A stretch of DNA of 64,000 nt from Delftia acidovorans (GTDB taxonomy: Bacteria; Pseudomonadota; Gammaproteobacteria; Burkholderiales; Burkholderiaceae_C). The DNA lies in NCBI GenBank assembly GCA_031286585.1, contig JAITUC010000019.1:186001-250000 (forward strand). The letters run 5' to 3'. This document shows, one piece after another, positions 8,501 to 20,708 of the stretch. Below the pieces are notes generated by a model. That model did not search any database. It saw only the letters and a list, made by a program, of their open reading frames with translations, and had not been told where the DNA came from. Made by a program: the position numbers and the translations under genes. The number at the start of each line of letters is the position of its first letter. Within the stretch, counting starts at the first letter, position 1.

Positions 8501-10747
8501 ATGACAGACACAGCGACCGACACAGCGAACCCCAGCCCCGCCACGCCAGCACCCCACCGTCGAGCCCGCAGCCGCTGGCTGCGCGCCCTTTTGTGGACGG
8601 TGTCGGCCCTGGTGCTGCTGCTCGCCGCAGTCGTGGTCCTGATCGCCAGCTTCGACTGGAACCGGGCCAAGCCCTGGATCAACGAGCGCGTCAGCGAAAG
8701 CACCGGCCGCCACTTCGCCATTGAAGGCGACCTGCGGCTTCGATGGACCTGGCCCCAGCCGCTGGATCAAGGCTGGCGCCACTGGATTCCCGGCGTCACC
8801 GTGCAGGCAGAGCAGCTCTCCCTGGGCCAGCCCGAAGGCTGGGAGGTTCCCCAGGAGCCCGCCAAAGGCAGCGACGAACTGCCTGCCCTGCCCGCGCCGC
8901 CCGACCACCTGAACCAGGGCCGCCTGCCGCAGGTCGATGACAAAGACAAGGACAAGAACAAGAACAAGAACAAGGAAAAGGGCCCCGCACGCGATATCGA
9001 CACCGACAGCATCGCCCTCGCCGACGAAAAGCTGGCGCCTCCGGCGCGCGATGCCGCCACCATGGCCACGGCCGCGCGCGCCACGGCCAGCCTGCGGCTG
9101 TGGCCGCTGCTGAGCCGGCATGTGCTGCTGGACCATCTGCAACTGGAAGGTCCTGACCTGGTCTTTGCCCGGCGCAAGGATGGCAGCAACAACTGGACTT
9201 TCAAGCGCCCCGAGTCCACAGGGCCGCGCTGGCGCTTTCAGGTGGCGCAATTGAGCCTGCGCGGCGGGCTGGTGGGCTGGACCGATGGCGTGCGCCAGAT
9301 GGCGGTGCGCGCTCGGCTGGACAGCCTCGCTCAAGCGCCTGGTGCCGACTTTCCGTATGGCATGCGCTTCGGCCTGACCGGCCGCATCGCCAAGGCCACG
9401 ATAGAGGCCCAGGGCCTCACCGGCCCCGTGCTGGACCTGCAAAGCGAACAGGCACGCTTTCCCGTGAAGCTGTGGGCCCACGCGGGCAGCCTGCGCGCCC
9501 AAGCGGAGGGCATTCTCGACAATCCCAGGGCCCTCAAGGGCATGGACCTGCAGGTGCGCCTACGCGGCGCCAGCATGGCAGATCTGTTCCCGCTGACGGG
9601 CCTGCTGCTGCCGCGCACTCCGCCCTTCGACACCAATGGCCATCTGGTCGGCAGCCTGGAGCCGGGGCGCGCCATCTGGGACTACCAGGACTTCGAGGGC
9701 CGCGTGGGCCAGAGCGATCTGCGCGGCACGCTGCACTACGCATCGGGCAAGCCGCGCCCCAAGCTCAGCGGCGATCTGGCCTCGCGCAAGCTGCGCCTGG
9801 CCGACCTGGGGCCGGTGGTGGGCGCGCCGTCCACCAAGCAAGGGCAGAAGACCAAGGAGGCGGCCAGCGGCAAGGCCTTGCCCGCGCAGCGCTTCGACAC
9901 CAGCAAGTGGAATGCCATGGACATGGATGTGCGATTCAAGAGCGACCGCATCGAGCGCCCCCAGGCCCTGCCCATCGAGGACTTCAGCGTGCATGCCGTC
10001 ATGGACAACGGCGTGCTGCGCCTGTCCCCGCTGCGCTTCGGTATGGCCAAGGGCAGGCTGGACATCGAGGCCGTGGTCGACAGCGGCGCCAAGCCGCCCA
10101 AGGCCAGCCTCCAGGGCAAGGTCCAGGGGCTGCAGCTGTCGGCCCTGTTCCCCGAGATCGAACTGATGAAGAAAAGCCTGGGCAGCATGGACGGCGCGCT
10201 GGGCCTGGAGGGCCGGGGCCAGTCCATTGCCGAATGGCTGGGCACCAGCTCGGGCGACATCCGCCTGTATGTGCGCGATGGCCGCTTCAGCAAGCAGTTG
10301 CTGGACCTGGCCGCGCTGAACCTGGGCAGCGTCATCGTCACCAAGCTGTTCGGCGCCGACAAGGAAGTTCAGCTCAACTGCGCCGTTGCCGACCTGACCG
10401 TCAAGCAGGGCATGGCACGCACCCGCAACGTCAAGCTGGCCACGCCCGAGGCCATCATCGAGGCCACGGGACAGATCAGCCTGGCCCAGGAGACCATGGA
10501 CCTGCGCATCGTGCCCGAGTCGCTGAAGTGGAAGTTCTTCTCGCTGCGCACGCCGCTGTACGTGCGCGGCAGTTTCGCCAAGCCCAAGGTAGGGGTGGAG
10601 CCCGGCCCGCTGCTGCTGCGCGCAGGCGCGGCCGTGGCCGCCGCCGTGGTGGCGCCGGCGGCCCTGGCGCTGGTGCCGCTCACGGTGCCGGCTGCCGAGG
10701 AAGATGCGCAATGCCAGCGCCTGCTGGCCGAAAGCAGCAAGAAGTAG
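8501..10747 (+). CDS. AsmA-family envelope protein
   Basis: About 748 residues. A short cytoplasmic head, then one membrane anchor (WLRALLWTVSALVLLLAAVV), then SFDWNRAKPWINERVSESTGRHFAIEGDLRL, the N-terminal signature of AsmA proteins. The C-terminal half has the AsmA-like repeat region up to LYVRGSFAKPKVGVEPGPL. AsmA proteins are inner-membrane anchored, periplasmic, bridge-like proteins linked to outer-membrane lipid and protein homeostasis. An odd Lys/Asn/Asp run (KDKDKNKNKNKEKG, roughly residues 147-160) interrupts the N-terminal part. The start is uncertain: an in-frame ATG at 8441 would add 20 residues. Nothing adjacent suggests an operon. Confidence 0.85.
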   Translation: MTDTATDTANPSPATPAPHRRARSRWLRALLWTVSALVLLLAAVVVLIASFDWNRAKPWINERVSESTGRHFAIEGDLRLRWTWPQPLDQGWRHWIPGVTVQAEQLSLGQPEGWEVPQEPAKGSDELPALPAPPDHLNQGRLPQVDDKDKDKNKNKNKEKGPARDIDTDSIALADEKLAPPARDAATMATAARATASLRLWPLLSRHVLLDHLQLEGPDLVFARRKDGSNNWTFKRPESTGPRWRFQVAQLSLRGGLVGWTDGVRQMAVRARLDSLAQAPGADFPYGMRFGLTGRIAKATIEAQGLTGPVLDLQSEQARFPVKLWAHAGSLRAQAEGILDNPRALKGMDLQVRLRGASMADLFPLTGLLLPRTPPFDTNGHLVGSLEPGRAIWDYQDFEGRVGQSDLRGTLHYASGKPRPKLSGDLASRKLRLADLGPVVGAPSTKQGQKTKEAASGKALPAQRFDTSKWNAMDMDVRFKSDRIERPQALPIEDFSVHAVMDNGVLRLSPLRFGMAKGRLDIEAVVDSGAKPPKASLQGKVQGLQLSALFPEIELMKKSLGSMDGALGLEGRGQSIAEWLGTSSGDIRLYVRDGRFSKQLLDLAALNLGSVIVTKLFGADKEVQLNCAVADLTVKQGMARTRNVKLATPEAIIEATGQISLAQETMDLRIVPESLKWKFFSLRTPLYVRGSFAKPKVGVEPGPLLLRAGAAVAAAVVAPAALALVPLTVPAAEEDAQCQRLLAESSKK

Positions 10748-11063
10748 GCGCGGGGCCCTGATACGGCGCGCGCCGCACTGCATTGGCGCAAAAAGGCTAG
10801 CAAACCCGGTGGCAATGTGACGAAATAGCGCCGCGGCACACAGGCATCGAGACGCCGCCCCGGCACCGGCAGCCGCGCGCGGGCCGCCTCCAGGCGGGAA
10901 CGCGCCGGTCCCGGCAGCCCGTGTGCAGGAACGCACCGCCAGAGCAACCTCCGCTGTAGCGATCCATGCATTGCGTATTTCCCCTTAGCCCCTGTGACGG
11001 CGCAAGCCGTTGATTTCGCTTAACCTTGACGTTCGCTTTTCTCCTGTGCCAAGTCCTTTCCCC
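10748..11063. other. intergenic gap, nothing recognised
   Basis: 316 bases between the AsmA gene and the ModE-like gene. It holds GC-rich imperfect stems but no T-tract terminator, no recognised riboswitch core (I looked for a molybdenum-cofactor or cobalamin element because of the ModE-like gene) and no convincing reading frame. Confidence 0.4.
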
Positions 11064-11426
11064 ATGTCCTCCAAAGTCCAGTTCCGCCTGCGCGTATACA
11101 ACGACAGCACCATTGCCATCGGTCCCGGCAAGGTGCAGTTGCTCGAAGCCATTGCCGAGGCGGGCTCCATCTCGGCTGCAGCGCGATCGCTGGGCATGTC
11201 CTACCGGCGCGCCTGGGTGCTGGTCGACGAGATGAACCGCGCGCTGCAGACACCGGCCGTCAACACCAGCGCCGGCGGCGCCCACGGCGGCGGCGCCTCG
11301 CTCACCTCCACGGGCGAAGCCATCGTCAGGCATTACCGCTCCATAGAGACCACGGCGCGCATGGCGGCGGCGGCCGATATCGCCGCGCTGACACGCCTGC
11401 TCAATCCCCAGGGAACAAGCGCATGA
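11064..11426 (+). CDS. ModE N-terminal-like winged-helix regulator
   Basis: About 120 residues, only the DNA-binding half of ModE. The signature is clear: FRLRVYNDSTIAIGPGKVQLLEAI, then SISAAARSLGMSYRRAWVLVDEMN and LTSTGEAIVRHYRSIE. The C-terminal molybdate-binding (TOBE/Mop) domains are absent, so it cannot sense molybdate as ModE does. Stand-alone proteins of this kind are annotated as 'LysR-type/ModE-like HTH'. Its stop overlaps the start of trmO by four bases (ATGA), so the two are translated together. The ATG at 11064 was preferred because homology begins there. No molybdenum genes are nearby; its targets are unknown. Confidence 0.8.
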   Translation: MSSKVQFRLRVYNDSTIAIGPGKVQLLEAIAEAGSISAAARSLGMSYRRAWVLVDEMNRALQTPAVNTSAGGAHGGGASLTSTGEAIVRHYRSIETTARMAAAADIAALTRLLNPQGTSA

Positions 11427-11923
11427 GCGCTTCCGGCTCCACGGCGCAGGCCATCGCCTGCCGCCCCATCGGCCATGTGCGCAGCCGCTTCACCGACCCG
11501 GTGGGCATGCCCATACAGACGGCGGGAGCGGCCGAAGAGGCCGGCAGCGTGGAACTGCATCCCGAGTTCGAGGCCGGGCTGCGCGACATCGAAGGCTTTG
11601 ACTACCTGATCCTCATCACCCACCTGCACCAGGCCGTGGAAAAGCTGGAAGTCGTTCCCTTCATGGACGACAGCAGCCACGGCGTGTTCGCCACGCGCGC
11701 GCCGGCGCGGCCCAACCGGCTGGGCCTGTCCATCGTGCGCCTGGTGCGGCGCGAAGGGCGGGTGCTGCATTTCCTGGGCAACGACATGCTGGATGGCACT
11801 CCCGTGCTCGACATCAAGCCCTACGTGCCCAGGCTGGATGTGCGCCAGACCGAGCGCATCGGCTGGTTCGGCAAGCGTATCGACCAGATGCCCGACATCC
11901 GCGCGGACGGCCGCATGGCCTGA
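11423..11923 (+). CDS. trmO: tRNA t6A37 N6-methyltransferase TrmO
   Basis: 166 residues, the TrmO/TsaA (UPF0066) fold. TrmO uses SAM to methylate t6A37 to m6t6A in tRNA-Thr(GGU). Family landmarks are PIGHVRSRFTDP..MPIQ near the start, DIEGFDYLILITHLHQA (FSHLWLIFxFH-type), GVFATRAPARPNRLGLSIVRL (residues 91-111) and the LDGTPVLDIKPYVP-like stretch DGTPVLDIKPYVPRLD. It is shorter than E. coli TrmO because the C-terminal domain is missing, as in many bacteria. It is translationally coupled to the ModE-like gene upstream, an association without an obvious functional reason. Confidence 0.88.
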   Translation: MSASGSTAQAIACRPIGHVRSRFTDPVGMPIQTAGAAEEAGSVELHPEFEAGLRDIEGFDYLILITHLHQAVEKLEVVPFMDDSSHGVFATRAPARPNRLGLSIVRLVRREGRVLHFLGNDMLDGTPVLDIKPYVPRLDVRQTERIGWFGKRIDQMPDIRADGRMA

Positions 11924-11958
11924 GCCTGCTTCGGCAGCGGCAGTAACGGCAACAGCCC

Positions 11959-15331
<3,373 letters not shown>

Positions 15332-15339
<8 letters not shown>

Positions 15340-16837
15340 AGATGCCTTGCGCAAACCAGGCGGCGGGCGCCAGCAGGGCCGGCATGCCTGGCAGCCGTTC
15401 CGATGCAGGCGCGCGCTCGCGGTAGATCCAGACATGGCCGACAGCCGCGTTGCTGGCCACGAAATAGTCGCGCACGGCCAGCGCCGCATCCACCTGCGGC
15501 TCTCCCCACCAGCCGGCCTCCAGCCGATAGGGGCCGGCCAGCAATTGCAGCGGCCCCTGCCAGCAAGGGCGGCTGCCCTGCAGGAGCAGGGGCTGGGGCG
15601 GATCGAGCAGCCAGGGCGGCAGCAGGCCCTGCCAGGGGTTGGCCGCCTTGCGCGCGTGCGCGTGCGCGGGCCGCCGCAGGGCCTGCGGGGTCTGCAAGGC
15701 CTCGCAGGCCGGGGTCCAGCGCTGCATGGCCTCGGGACGGTGGTCCGATTGCAGCTGCGCCACCCGCACACCCTGCGCACCACGGCGGGCCGAGACGCGC
15801 TCCACCCATTCATGCCAGGCCATGCCGCTGGCCCCATCTGCCCCATCTGCCGCCTCGCCCAGCGGCGCCGGGCCGGGCGCGGCCGGTGGCAGGCAGCTGC
15901 CGGCATCGGCCGTGAAAGGCGCGGTGTCCAGCGCCACCAGCTCCAGCATGTCCGCTGGTGCGCGCCAGGGCGTGCGGGCCAGGCGTTCGCGCAGCAGGCG
16001 CTCCATGTGCTCCAGCGCCTGGGCGGGCCGGGCCGTGCGGACGTCCAGCGCTTCCCAGGCCGGCAGCTCCGTGCCGTCCACGCGCCGCAGATCGTGGTGC
16101 CAGCGCAGTTGCAGGCCCAGCACGCCCTGGTGGCGGGCCTGCAGCCAGGCCTGCAGCGCACGCAGCAGGGGCCGGGCGGCCTGCAGCAGGGCCTGGGCGT
16201 CGCTGGCCGGATAGCCCAGGTCGGCGCGCAATGCAAAGTGCTCGGGCAGCTCCAGCCAGTCCAGCGCATGGGGGCTGCTGCCATAGGCCTGGTCCAGCGC
16301 CAGCAGGGCCGGCAGCCCGATGCGCCTCGCCAGGCCCGCGCGCGGCAGGGCTCGCAGCTCGCCCCAGCGGCGGCAACCCATGCGCTCCAGGGCCGGCGCA
16401 TGCGGCTCCAGTGCGGGCAGTGTCCAGATCGGCAGTGCGTCGGCAGACGGCCAGGGCTGGCGCAAATCCGTGCCCTGCATGCGCCAGCGCAGACGCGCCA
16501 GCGCCTGCCACGCCGTGGCGCCCCGGGCCCAGGACGGCATCTGGGGGGCGCCCGCCTGCCCGACCTCGGGCTGCTGTTCGCGCAGCGCGCGCAGCAGGCC
16601 CAGCAGCATGGCCTGGCGGCCGCCCCACAGGCGCTCCACGCTGCCCACCTCCATCAGCGCCACGGCCTGCCCTGCCCCGCACCAAAGGGCCACGCGCGGC
16701 GTCCAGCGCAGGGCCCACCAGGCCTGCTGCGCGCAGGCGCTGCCCGCGCCATCAACGTTGCCGTCGCCATGGCCATTGCCCTGCGCGGCATGCAGCGGCC
16801 AGGCAATCCAGTGCAGTGCTTGATTCGGCTGTGCCAC
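15332..16837 (-). CDS. imuB: ImuB, inactive Y-family polymerase adaptor
   Basis: 501 residues. It has the Y-family layout (RWTPRVALWCGAGQAVALMEVGSVERLWGG near the start, LERMGCRRWGELRALPRAGLARRIGLPAL as helix-hairpin-helix) but lacks the acidic catalytic residues of a working polymerase. ImuB instead links DnaE2 to the beta clamp and ImuA. The end, GHVWIYRERAPASERLPGMP, matches the family. A GTG start is used at 16837, six bases after the imuA stop, and the stop overlaps the dnaE2 ATG. A Gly/Asn-rich insertion (GNGHGDGNVDG) early in the protein is unusual. It is the middle gene of the SOS-induced mutasome operon. Confidence 0.88.
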
Positions 16838-16843
16838 GGCATC

Positions 16844-17728
16844 TCACCCCAGGCTGTGCGCTGCCGCCTGCAGGGCAGGCGCCTCGGCGGGCAGCAGTTG
16901 TCCGTGTCCATGGAGCCAGCGCTGCGCCTCGTCCGCCTGCCGGGTGCGCCGCTGGGCCTGGGCCTGCAGCACGTCCTGCCAGGCCCAGTGGTGCAGCGGC
17001 AGCTTCAAGGGATGCTCCAGCGCAGGCCCCCGGCGCTTGAGCAACTGCACGCGCAGGCAGGCCGGCGTTCCGCCTTCGCCCGGCTCCCCCAACTCTGTCT
17101 CCACGCGCAGCCGCAGCGGCGCGGGCGAGGCCACCGTCTGCAGGGCGGCCGAGGCCTCGCGCCACAGCCACAGAATGCGCCCCTGGGCAGCTGCCGCCCA
17201 TTGCAGCCGGCGCAGCGTGGCCATGGGCAGGCCGGCTGGCAGCCAGGCCAGCACGGCCAGCACGTCGCGGCAGCGCAGTGCCTGCTCACAGACCCAGGCC
17301 AGCCCTGGGCCATCGCCTGCCGGTTGGGTGCCGGGGTGCGCGCCGGGGTGGGTGTCGGCCTCCACGCAGCACAGCCGGTGCGCGGCCACGCCCGCCGCTT
17401 CCAGTCCCGGTGCAAAAGGCCTGCAAGGCGGCGCCACCAGCACCACCTGGCCTGCGCTGCGCTGCATCAGGCCCGCCAGGCCCGGCAGCAGCAGCGGCCA
17501 TTCGGCATGGCCATGGGCGGGTTGCAGCAGCTCGACCATGGCGCCCAGCGGCCAGCCCCCGCCCGGCAATTGCGCATCCAGCAGCGCATGGCCCGAAGGC
17601 TGGACCCGCTGCTGCAGCGCCTGCTGCCAGCCATCGCCACGCCACACGCCCTGCAATGAGGGCAGCACACGCGCCGCGCCCGCCATGGGGGCGGGCTGCG
17701 CAGGTTGGGAAGCGGGGGGCGTGGTCAT
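16844..17728 (-). CDS. imuA: ImuA, RecA-like mutasome protein
   Basis: 294 residues. ImuA (also SulA- or RecA-like) accompanies ImuB and DnaE2 in SOS mutagenesis. Visible family features are GWPLGAMVELLQPAHGHAEWPLLLPGLAGL, QVVLVAPPCRPFAPGLEAAGV and DVLAVLAWLPAGLPMATLRRLQWAAAA, a RecA-like core with a degenerate nucleotide loop. The ATG at 17728 was chosen over an in-frame TTG at 17743 because the latter would leave no room for a ribosome site between it and the LexA box. No strong Shine-Dalgarno sequence is seen for either. First gene of the operon imuA-imuB-dnaE2. Confidence 0.85.
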   Translation of the reverse strand: MTTPPASQPAQPAPMAGAARVLPSLQGVWRGDGWQQALQQRVQPSGHALLDAQLPGGGWPLGAMVELLQPAHGHAEWPLLLPGLAGLMQRSAGQVVLVAPPCRPFAPGLEAAGVAAHRLCCVEADTHPGAHPGTQPAGDGPGLAWVCEQALRCRDVLAVLAWLPAGLPMATLRRLQWAAAAQGRILWLWREASAALQTVASPAPLRLRVETELGEPGEGGTPACLRVQLLKRRGPALEHPLKLPLHHWAWQDVLQAQAQRRTRQADEAQRWLHGHGQLLPAEAPALQAAAHSLG

Positions 17729-17746
17729 GGGGGGAAATCTCAAATA

Positions 17747-17762
17747 CTGTATAAATATACAG
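17747..17762. promoter_or_regulatory. LexA (SOS) box of imuA-imuB-dnaE2
   Basis: CTGTATAAATATACAG matches the LexA consensus CTGT-N8-ACAG exactly at the conserved ends, with an AT-rich middle. It lies 19 bases upstream of the imuA ATG, where LexA would block the promoter. DNA damage should therefore induce the mutasome. Confidence 0.9.
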
Positions 17763-17793
17763 CACCCTTGATTTCCGAGAGATCCACGGATGT

Positions 17794-17815
17794 AAAAAAG
17801 CCGGGCAAGCCCGGC
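17794..17815 (-). terminator. rho-independent terminator of the HD-GYP gene
   Basis: Read on the minus strand: a perfect 6-bp GC stem, GCCGGG-CTTG-CCCGGC, followed by six Ts. It starts four bases after the stop of the HD-GYP gene and insulates it from the imuA promoter. Confidence 0.88.
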
Positions 17816-17819
17816 TGTC

Positions 17820-19184
17820 TCAGTGCGCTGGCGCTCTCGCGGCGCCGCCCGGCGGGGGCGCGGCGTCGATCTGCATGCAGGCTTCGCACCACTGCGCGAC
17901 CGCCGCGTCCACGGCGTGGGCGCGGGCGTTGATGGCGGGCCAGCGGCGCAGGCAGGCGTTGACGATGGCCTGCAATTGCCACAACGCCTCGCGGCTGAGC
18001 AGGGCCAGCTCGCTCATGCCTTGCACATCGTCCTTGAGGTAGGCCAGCAGGTCGGTTTGCTGGCTGGGATGCAGGCCGGCCTCGGCCAGCTGCTTTTGCA
18101 GGCCGCCGATGCTGGAGTCGATGTAGACGGCTGCCTGGTGGTCGGGCATGGCCTGCCAGCGCTCGGGAAAGGCCTGGCTCAGCGTGTCCCACATCTGGAA
18201 GGCGGCCGACAGGGCTGCCACGCTGTGCGTGACTTCGGCCTGCAGCGGCGGCAGCGGCGTGCCCGGCGAGATCTCGTCGTAGAGCAGCGGCAGCAGGATG
18301 CCGACCAGATCGGCCGGATAGCGGCGGTGGTTCATGCGCAGCATCAGCGACAGGCGCTGGCCCGGCAGGTCCTGGAATTTGTCGAAGAAGGCGGACACCA
18401 CCTCGCCCAGGAGCAGGATCTGCCCCATCTTGGAGATGGCATCGCCATGGACACCGCGCGGATAGCCCGTGCCATCCATGCGCTCGTGGTGCTCGAGCAC
18501 GGCCATTTCCACATCCTGCGAGTACGCGCCCGCGCCCCGCATGATGAGCATGCCGGTGACCGAGTGCGCCACCAGGTGCTTGCGCTCGGCGCCCGTGAGC
18601 CGGTAGCTGGGGTTGGTCCAGGCCGGGTCCATGTAGAGCATGCCCACGTCGTGCAGCAGGGCCGCCGTGGCCAGCGGGCCGCATTCGCGCTCGCTCCATC
18701 CGCTTTGCAGTCCCAGGTAGACGGCCACCAGCATCATCTGCAGGCTGTGGGCGAACAGCTCGGGCCGCTGCTCGCGCATGACCGTGAGCTTGAAGGCGAT
18801 CTGCGGCGGCAGCACCATCAGGCGCAGCGGCGCCAGCAGCCGGTCCGTGCCGCCCAGCGACTGCACCAGGCGGCGCATCAGGTCCACGGTCTCGCACTGC
18901 ACCATGGCCTGGGCCTCGATGGCCAGCACGTCCACGCGGTTGTCCACGCCCAGATGCTTGTCGATGGGGTCGCGCAGCTTGTGCTTGACCAGGCGCTCGT
19001 ACATGTTGCCGTCGATGCGCGCGCCCTTGTCCACGAGCTTGACGCCCTTGTCGTTGAAGATGGGCTCGCCGGTGACCACGTTGCAATGCTCGGCCATGTC
19101 GGTGACGGCGCGCAGGAAATGCACGCCCTCGTCCTTCCATCCCTGCGCTGTCGGTGGATTGCGCACGGCCGCGACATCCGTCAT
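17820..19184 (-). CDS. HD-GYP domain protein (cyclic-di-GMP phosphodiesterase type)
   Basis: 454 residues. The C-terminal half has the HD-GYP signature: ALLHDVGMLYMD (HD motif) and EHHERMDGTGYPRG, which contains the HHExxDGxGYP block. HD-GYP enzymes hydrolyse cyclic-di-GMP to GMP at a di- or tri-iron centre. The N-terminal 150 residues match no receiver or PAS domain and may be a sensor region. The ATG at 19184 has GGGAG five bases upstream; in-frame ATGs further upstream do not. A strong terminator follows directly. It is a single-gene unit between scoAB and imuA. Confidence 0.85.
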   Translation of the reverse strand: MTDVAAVRNPPTAQGWKDEGVHFLRAVTDMAEHCNVVTGEPIFNDKGVKLVDKGARIDGNMYERLVKHKLRDPIDKHLGVDNRVDVLAIEAQAMVQCETVDLMRRLVQSLGGTDRLLAPLRLMVLPPQIAFKLTVMREQRPELFAHSLQMMLVAVYLGLQSGWSERECGPLATAALLHDVGMLYMDPAWTNPSYRLTGAERKHLVAHSVTGMLIMRGAGAYSQDVEMAVLEHHERMDGTGYPRGVHGDAISKMGQILLLGEVVSAFFDKFQDLPGQRLSLMLRMNHRRYPADLVGILLPLLYDEISPGTPLPPLQAEVTHSVAALSAAFQMWDTLSQAFPERWQAMPDHQAAVYIDSSIGGLQKQLAEAGLHPSQQTDLLAYLKDDVQGMSELALLSREALWQLQAIVNACLRRWPAINARAHAVDAAVAQWCEACMQIDAAPPPGGAARAPAH

Positions 19185-19220
19185 AGAGGCTCCCATTGGC
19201 TCGAAATCTGAAATATAAGC

Positions 19221-19246
19221 AAAAGAGCCCGCGCAAGGCGGGCTCT
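19221..19246 (-). terminator. rho-independent terminator of scoAB
   Basis: On the minus strand, a 9-bp perfect stem (AGAGCCCGC pairing with GCGGGCTCT, 5-base loop) ends in a run of Ts. It lies 41 bases after the scoB stop. Confidence 0.85.
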
Positions 19247-19286
19247 CGTTGCGCCGGCCTGCCAAGGCAGGCCGTGCACGGCAACA

Positions 19287-19925
19287 TCAGCGAATCAGCG
19301 TCACGCCGGTCTTGGACTGGATGTCCTCGAAGCTCACTTCGGGGGCCAGTTCCACGAGCTTCAAGCCCTGCGGCGTCACGTCCATCACTCCCAGGTCGGT
19401 GATGATACGGTCCACCACGCCCACGCCGGTCAAAGGCAGGGTGCAGGCGGGAAGAATTTTGAGGTCGGTCGTGCCGTCTTTCTTTTTGGCCACATGCTCC
19501 ATGAGCACGATGACGCGCTTGACGCCCGCCACCAGGTCCATGGCGCCGCCCATGCCCTTGACCATCTTGCCGGGAATCATCCAGTTGGCCAGGTCACCCT
19601 TCTCGGACACCTGCATGGCGCCCAGGATGGACAGGTTGATCTTGCCGCCGCGGATCATGGCGAACGACTGGTCGCTGCCGAAGATGGACGAGCCGGCGAT
19701 CGTCGTCACGGTCTGCTTGCCGGCGTTGATCAGGTCGGCGTCCACGGCGTCCTCGGTCGGGAAGGGGCCGATGCCCAGCATGCCGTTCTCGGACTGCAGC
19801 CACACTTCCTTGTCACCCGTGTGGTTGGCCACCAGGGTGGGAATGCCGATGCCCAGGTTGACGTAGAAGCCGTCTTCGAGTTCTTGGGCCGCGCGGGCGG
19901 CCATCTGGTCTTGGGTCCACGGCAT
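19287..19925 (-). CDS. scoB: 3-oxoacid CoA-transferase subunit B
   Basis: 212 residues. It carries the catalytic glutamate motif of family I CoA-transferases, [11 protein letters not shown] (E near residue 56), after [43 protein letters not shown] is also diagnostic. With ScoA it moves CoA from succinyl-CoA to acetoacetate or a related 3-oxoacid, the entry step of ketone-body use. The start follows the scoA stop by only two bases. It would accept the acetoacetate made by the BKACE reaction encoded at 6 kb, though the two operons are separate. Confidence 0.93.
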   Translation of the reverse strand: MPWTQDQMAARAAQELEDGFYVNLGIGIPTLVANHTGDKEVWLQSENGMLGIGPFPTEDAVDADLINAGKQTVTTIAGSSIFGSDQSFAMIRGGKINLSILGAMQVSEKGDLANWMIPGKMVKGMGGAMDLVAGVKRVIVLMEHVAKKKDGTTDLKILPACTLPLTGVGVVDRIITDLGVMDVTPQGLKLVELAPEVSFEDIQSKTGVTLIR

Positions 19926-19927
19926 GG

Positions 19928-20635
19928 TCAGGCTCCTTGTTTTTCTGTGATGGTGCGCTTTTCGATGCGCTTTTCGGGATTCGGGTTGTGCACGATGCGG
20001 TGCACGTAGATGCCGGGCAGGTGGATGTCGTCGGGGGCGATCTCGCCGACCTCGACCACCTCTTCCACCTCCACGATGCAGACCTTGCCGGCCGTGGCTG
20101 CGGCGGGGTTGAAGTTGCGCGCCGTCAGGCGGAACTGCAGGTTGCCGCTCTTGTCGGCACGGTGGGCCTTGACCAGGGAGACATCGGGCACGAGCGAGCG
20201 CTCCATCACATAGGTCTCGCCGTCGAATTCGCGCAGCTCCTTGCCCTCGGCCACCATGGTGCCCACGCCGGTCTTGGTGAAGAAGGCGGGGATGCCGGCG
20301 CCGCCGGCGCGCAGCTTTTCGGCCAGCGTGCCCTGGGGCGTGAATTCCAGCTCCAGCTCGCCGGCCAGGTACTGGCGCTCGAACTCCTTGTTCTCGCCCA
20401 CATACGACGAGATCATCTTCTTGATCTGGCGCGTCTCCAGCAGCTTGCCGAGGCCAAAGCCGTCCACGCCCGCGTTGTTGGAAATCACCGTCAGGCCCTT
20501 GACGCCGCTGTCACGCAGCGCGTCGATCAGGGCCTCGGGAATGCCGCACAGGCCGAAGCCGCCCACAGCCAGCAATTGCCCGTCGGCCACGACGCCCTGG
20601 AGCGCCTGCTCCGCGGAGGGGTAGAGCTTTTTCAC
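19928..20635 (-). CDS. scoA: 3-oxoacid CoA-transferase subunit A
   Basis: 235 residues. The CoA-binding loop [21 protein letters not shown] near residue 26 and [37 protein letters not shown] are characteristic of the alpha subunit. The start is a GTG at 20635 with AAGGAGA upstream. First gene of scoAB, divergent from a PAS-LuxR regulator 73 bases away. Confidence 0.93.
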   Translation of the reverse strand: MKKLYPSAEQALQGVVADGQLLAVGGFGLCGIPEALIDALRDSGVKGLTVISNNAGVDGFGLGKLLETRQIKKMISSYVGENKEFERQYLAGELELEFTPQGTLAEKLRAGGAGIPAFFTKTGVGTMVAEGKELREFDGETYVMERSLVPDVSLVKAHRADKSGNLQFRLTARNFNPAAATAGKVCIVEVEEVVEVGEIAPDDIHLPGIYVHRIVHNPNPEKRIEKRTITEKQGA

Positions 20636-20667
20636 ACATGTCTCCTTCAGATTGGATGCGCTACGAT

Positions 20668-20689
20668 ACTACGTACTTGCATAGGTAGT
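20668..20689. promoter_or_regulatory. candidate regulator site between scoA and PAS-LuxR gene
   Basis: An inverted repeat ACTAC-N12-GTAGT in the 73-base divergent spacer. Its dyad spacing would suit a LuxR-type dimer. It is supported only by symmetry and position. Confidence 0.35.
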
Positions 20690-20708
20690 TTTTCGTAAAG
20701 ATTTGCCC

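Noticed and set aside
10748-11063. Molybdenum-cofactor or cobalamin riboswitch near the ModE-like gene
   Set aside because: I could not align the conserved cores of either class to this gap on either strand.
15340-16401. N-terminal extension of DnaE2 to 1480 residues
   Set aside because: The extra part lies inside imuB in another frame; homology and the imuB/dnaE2 overlap fix the start at 15339.
20637-20639. ATG start for scoA
   Set aside because: This ATG is out of frame with the CoA-transferase; the GTG at 20635 is in frame and follows AAGGAGA.
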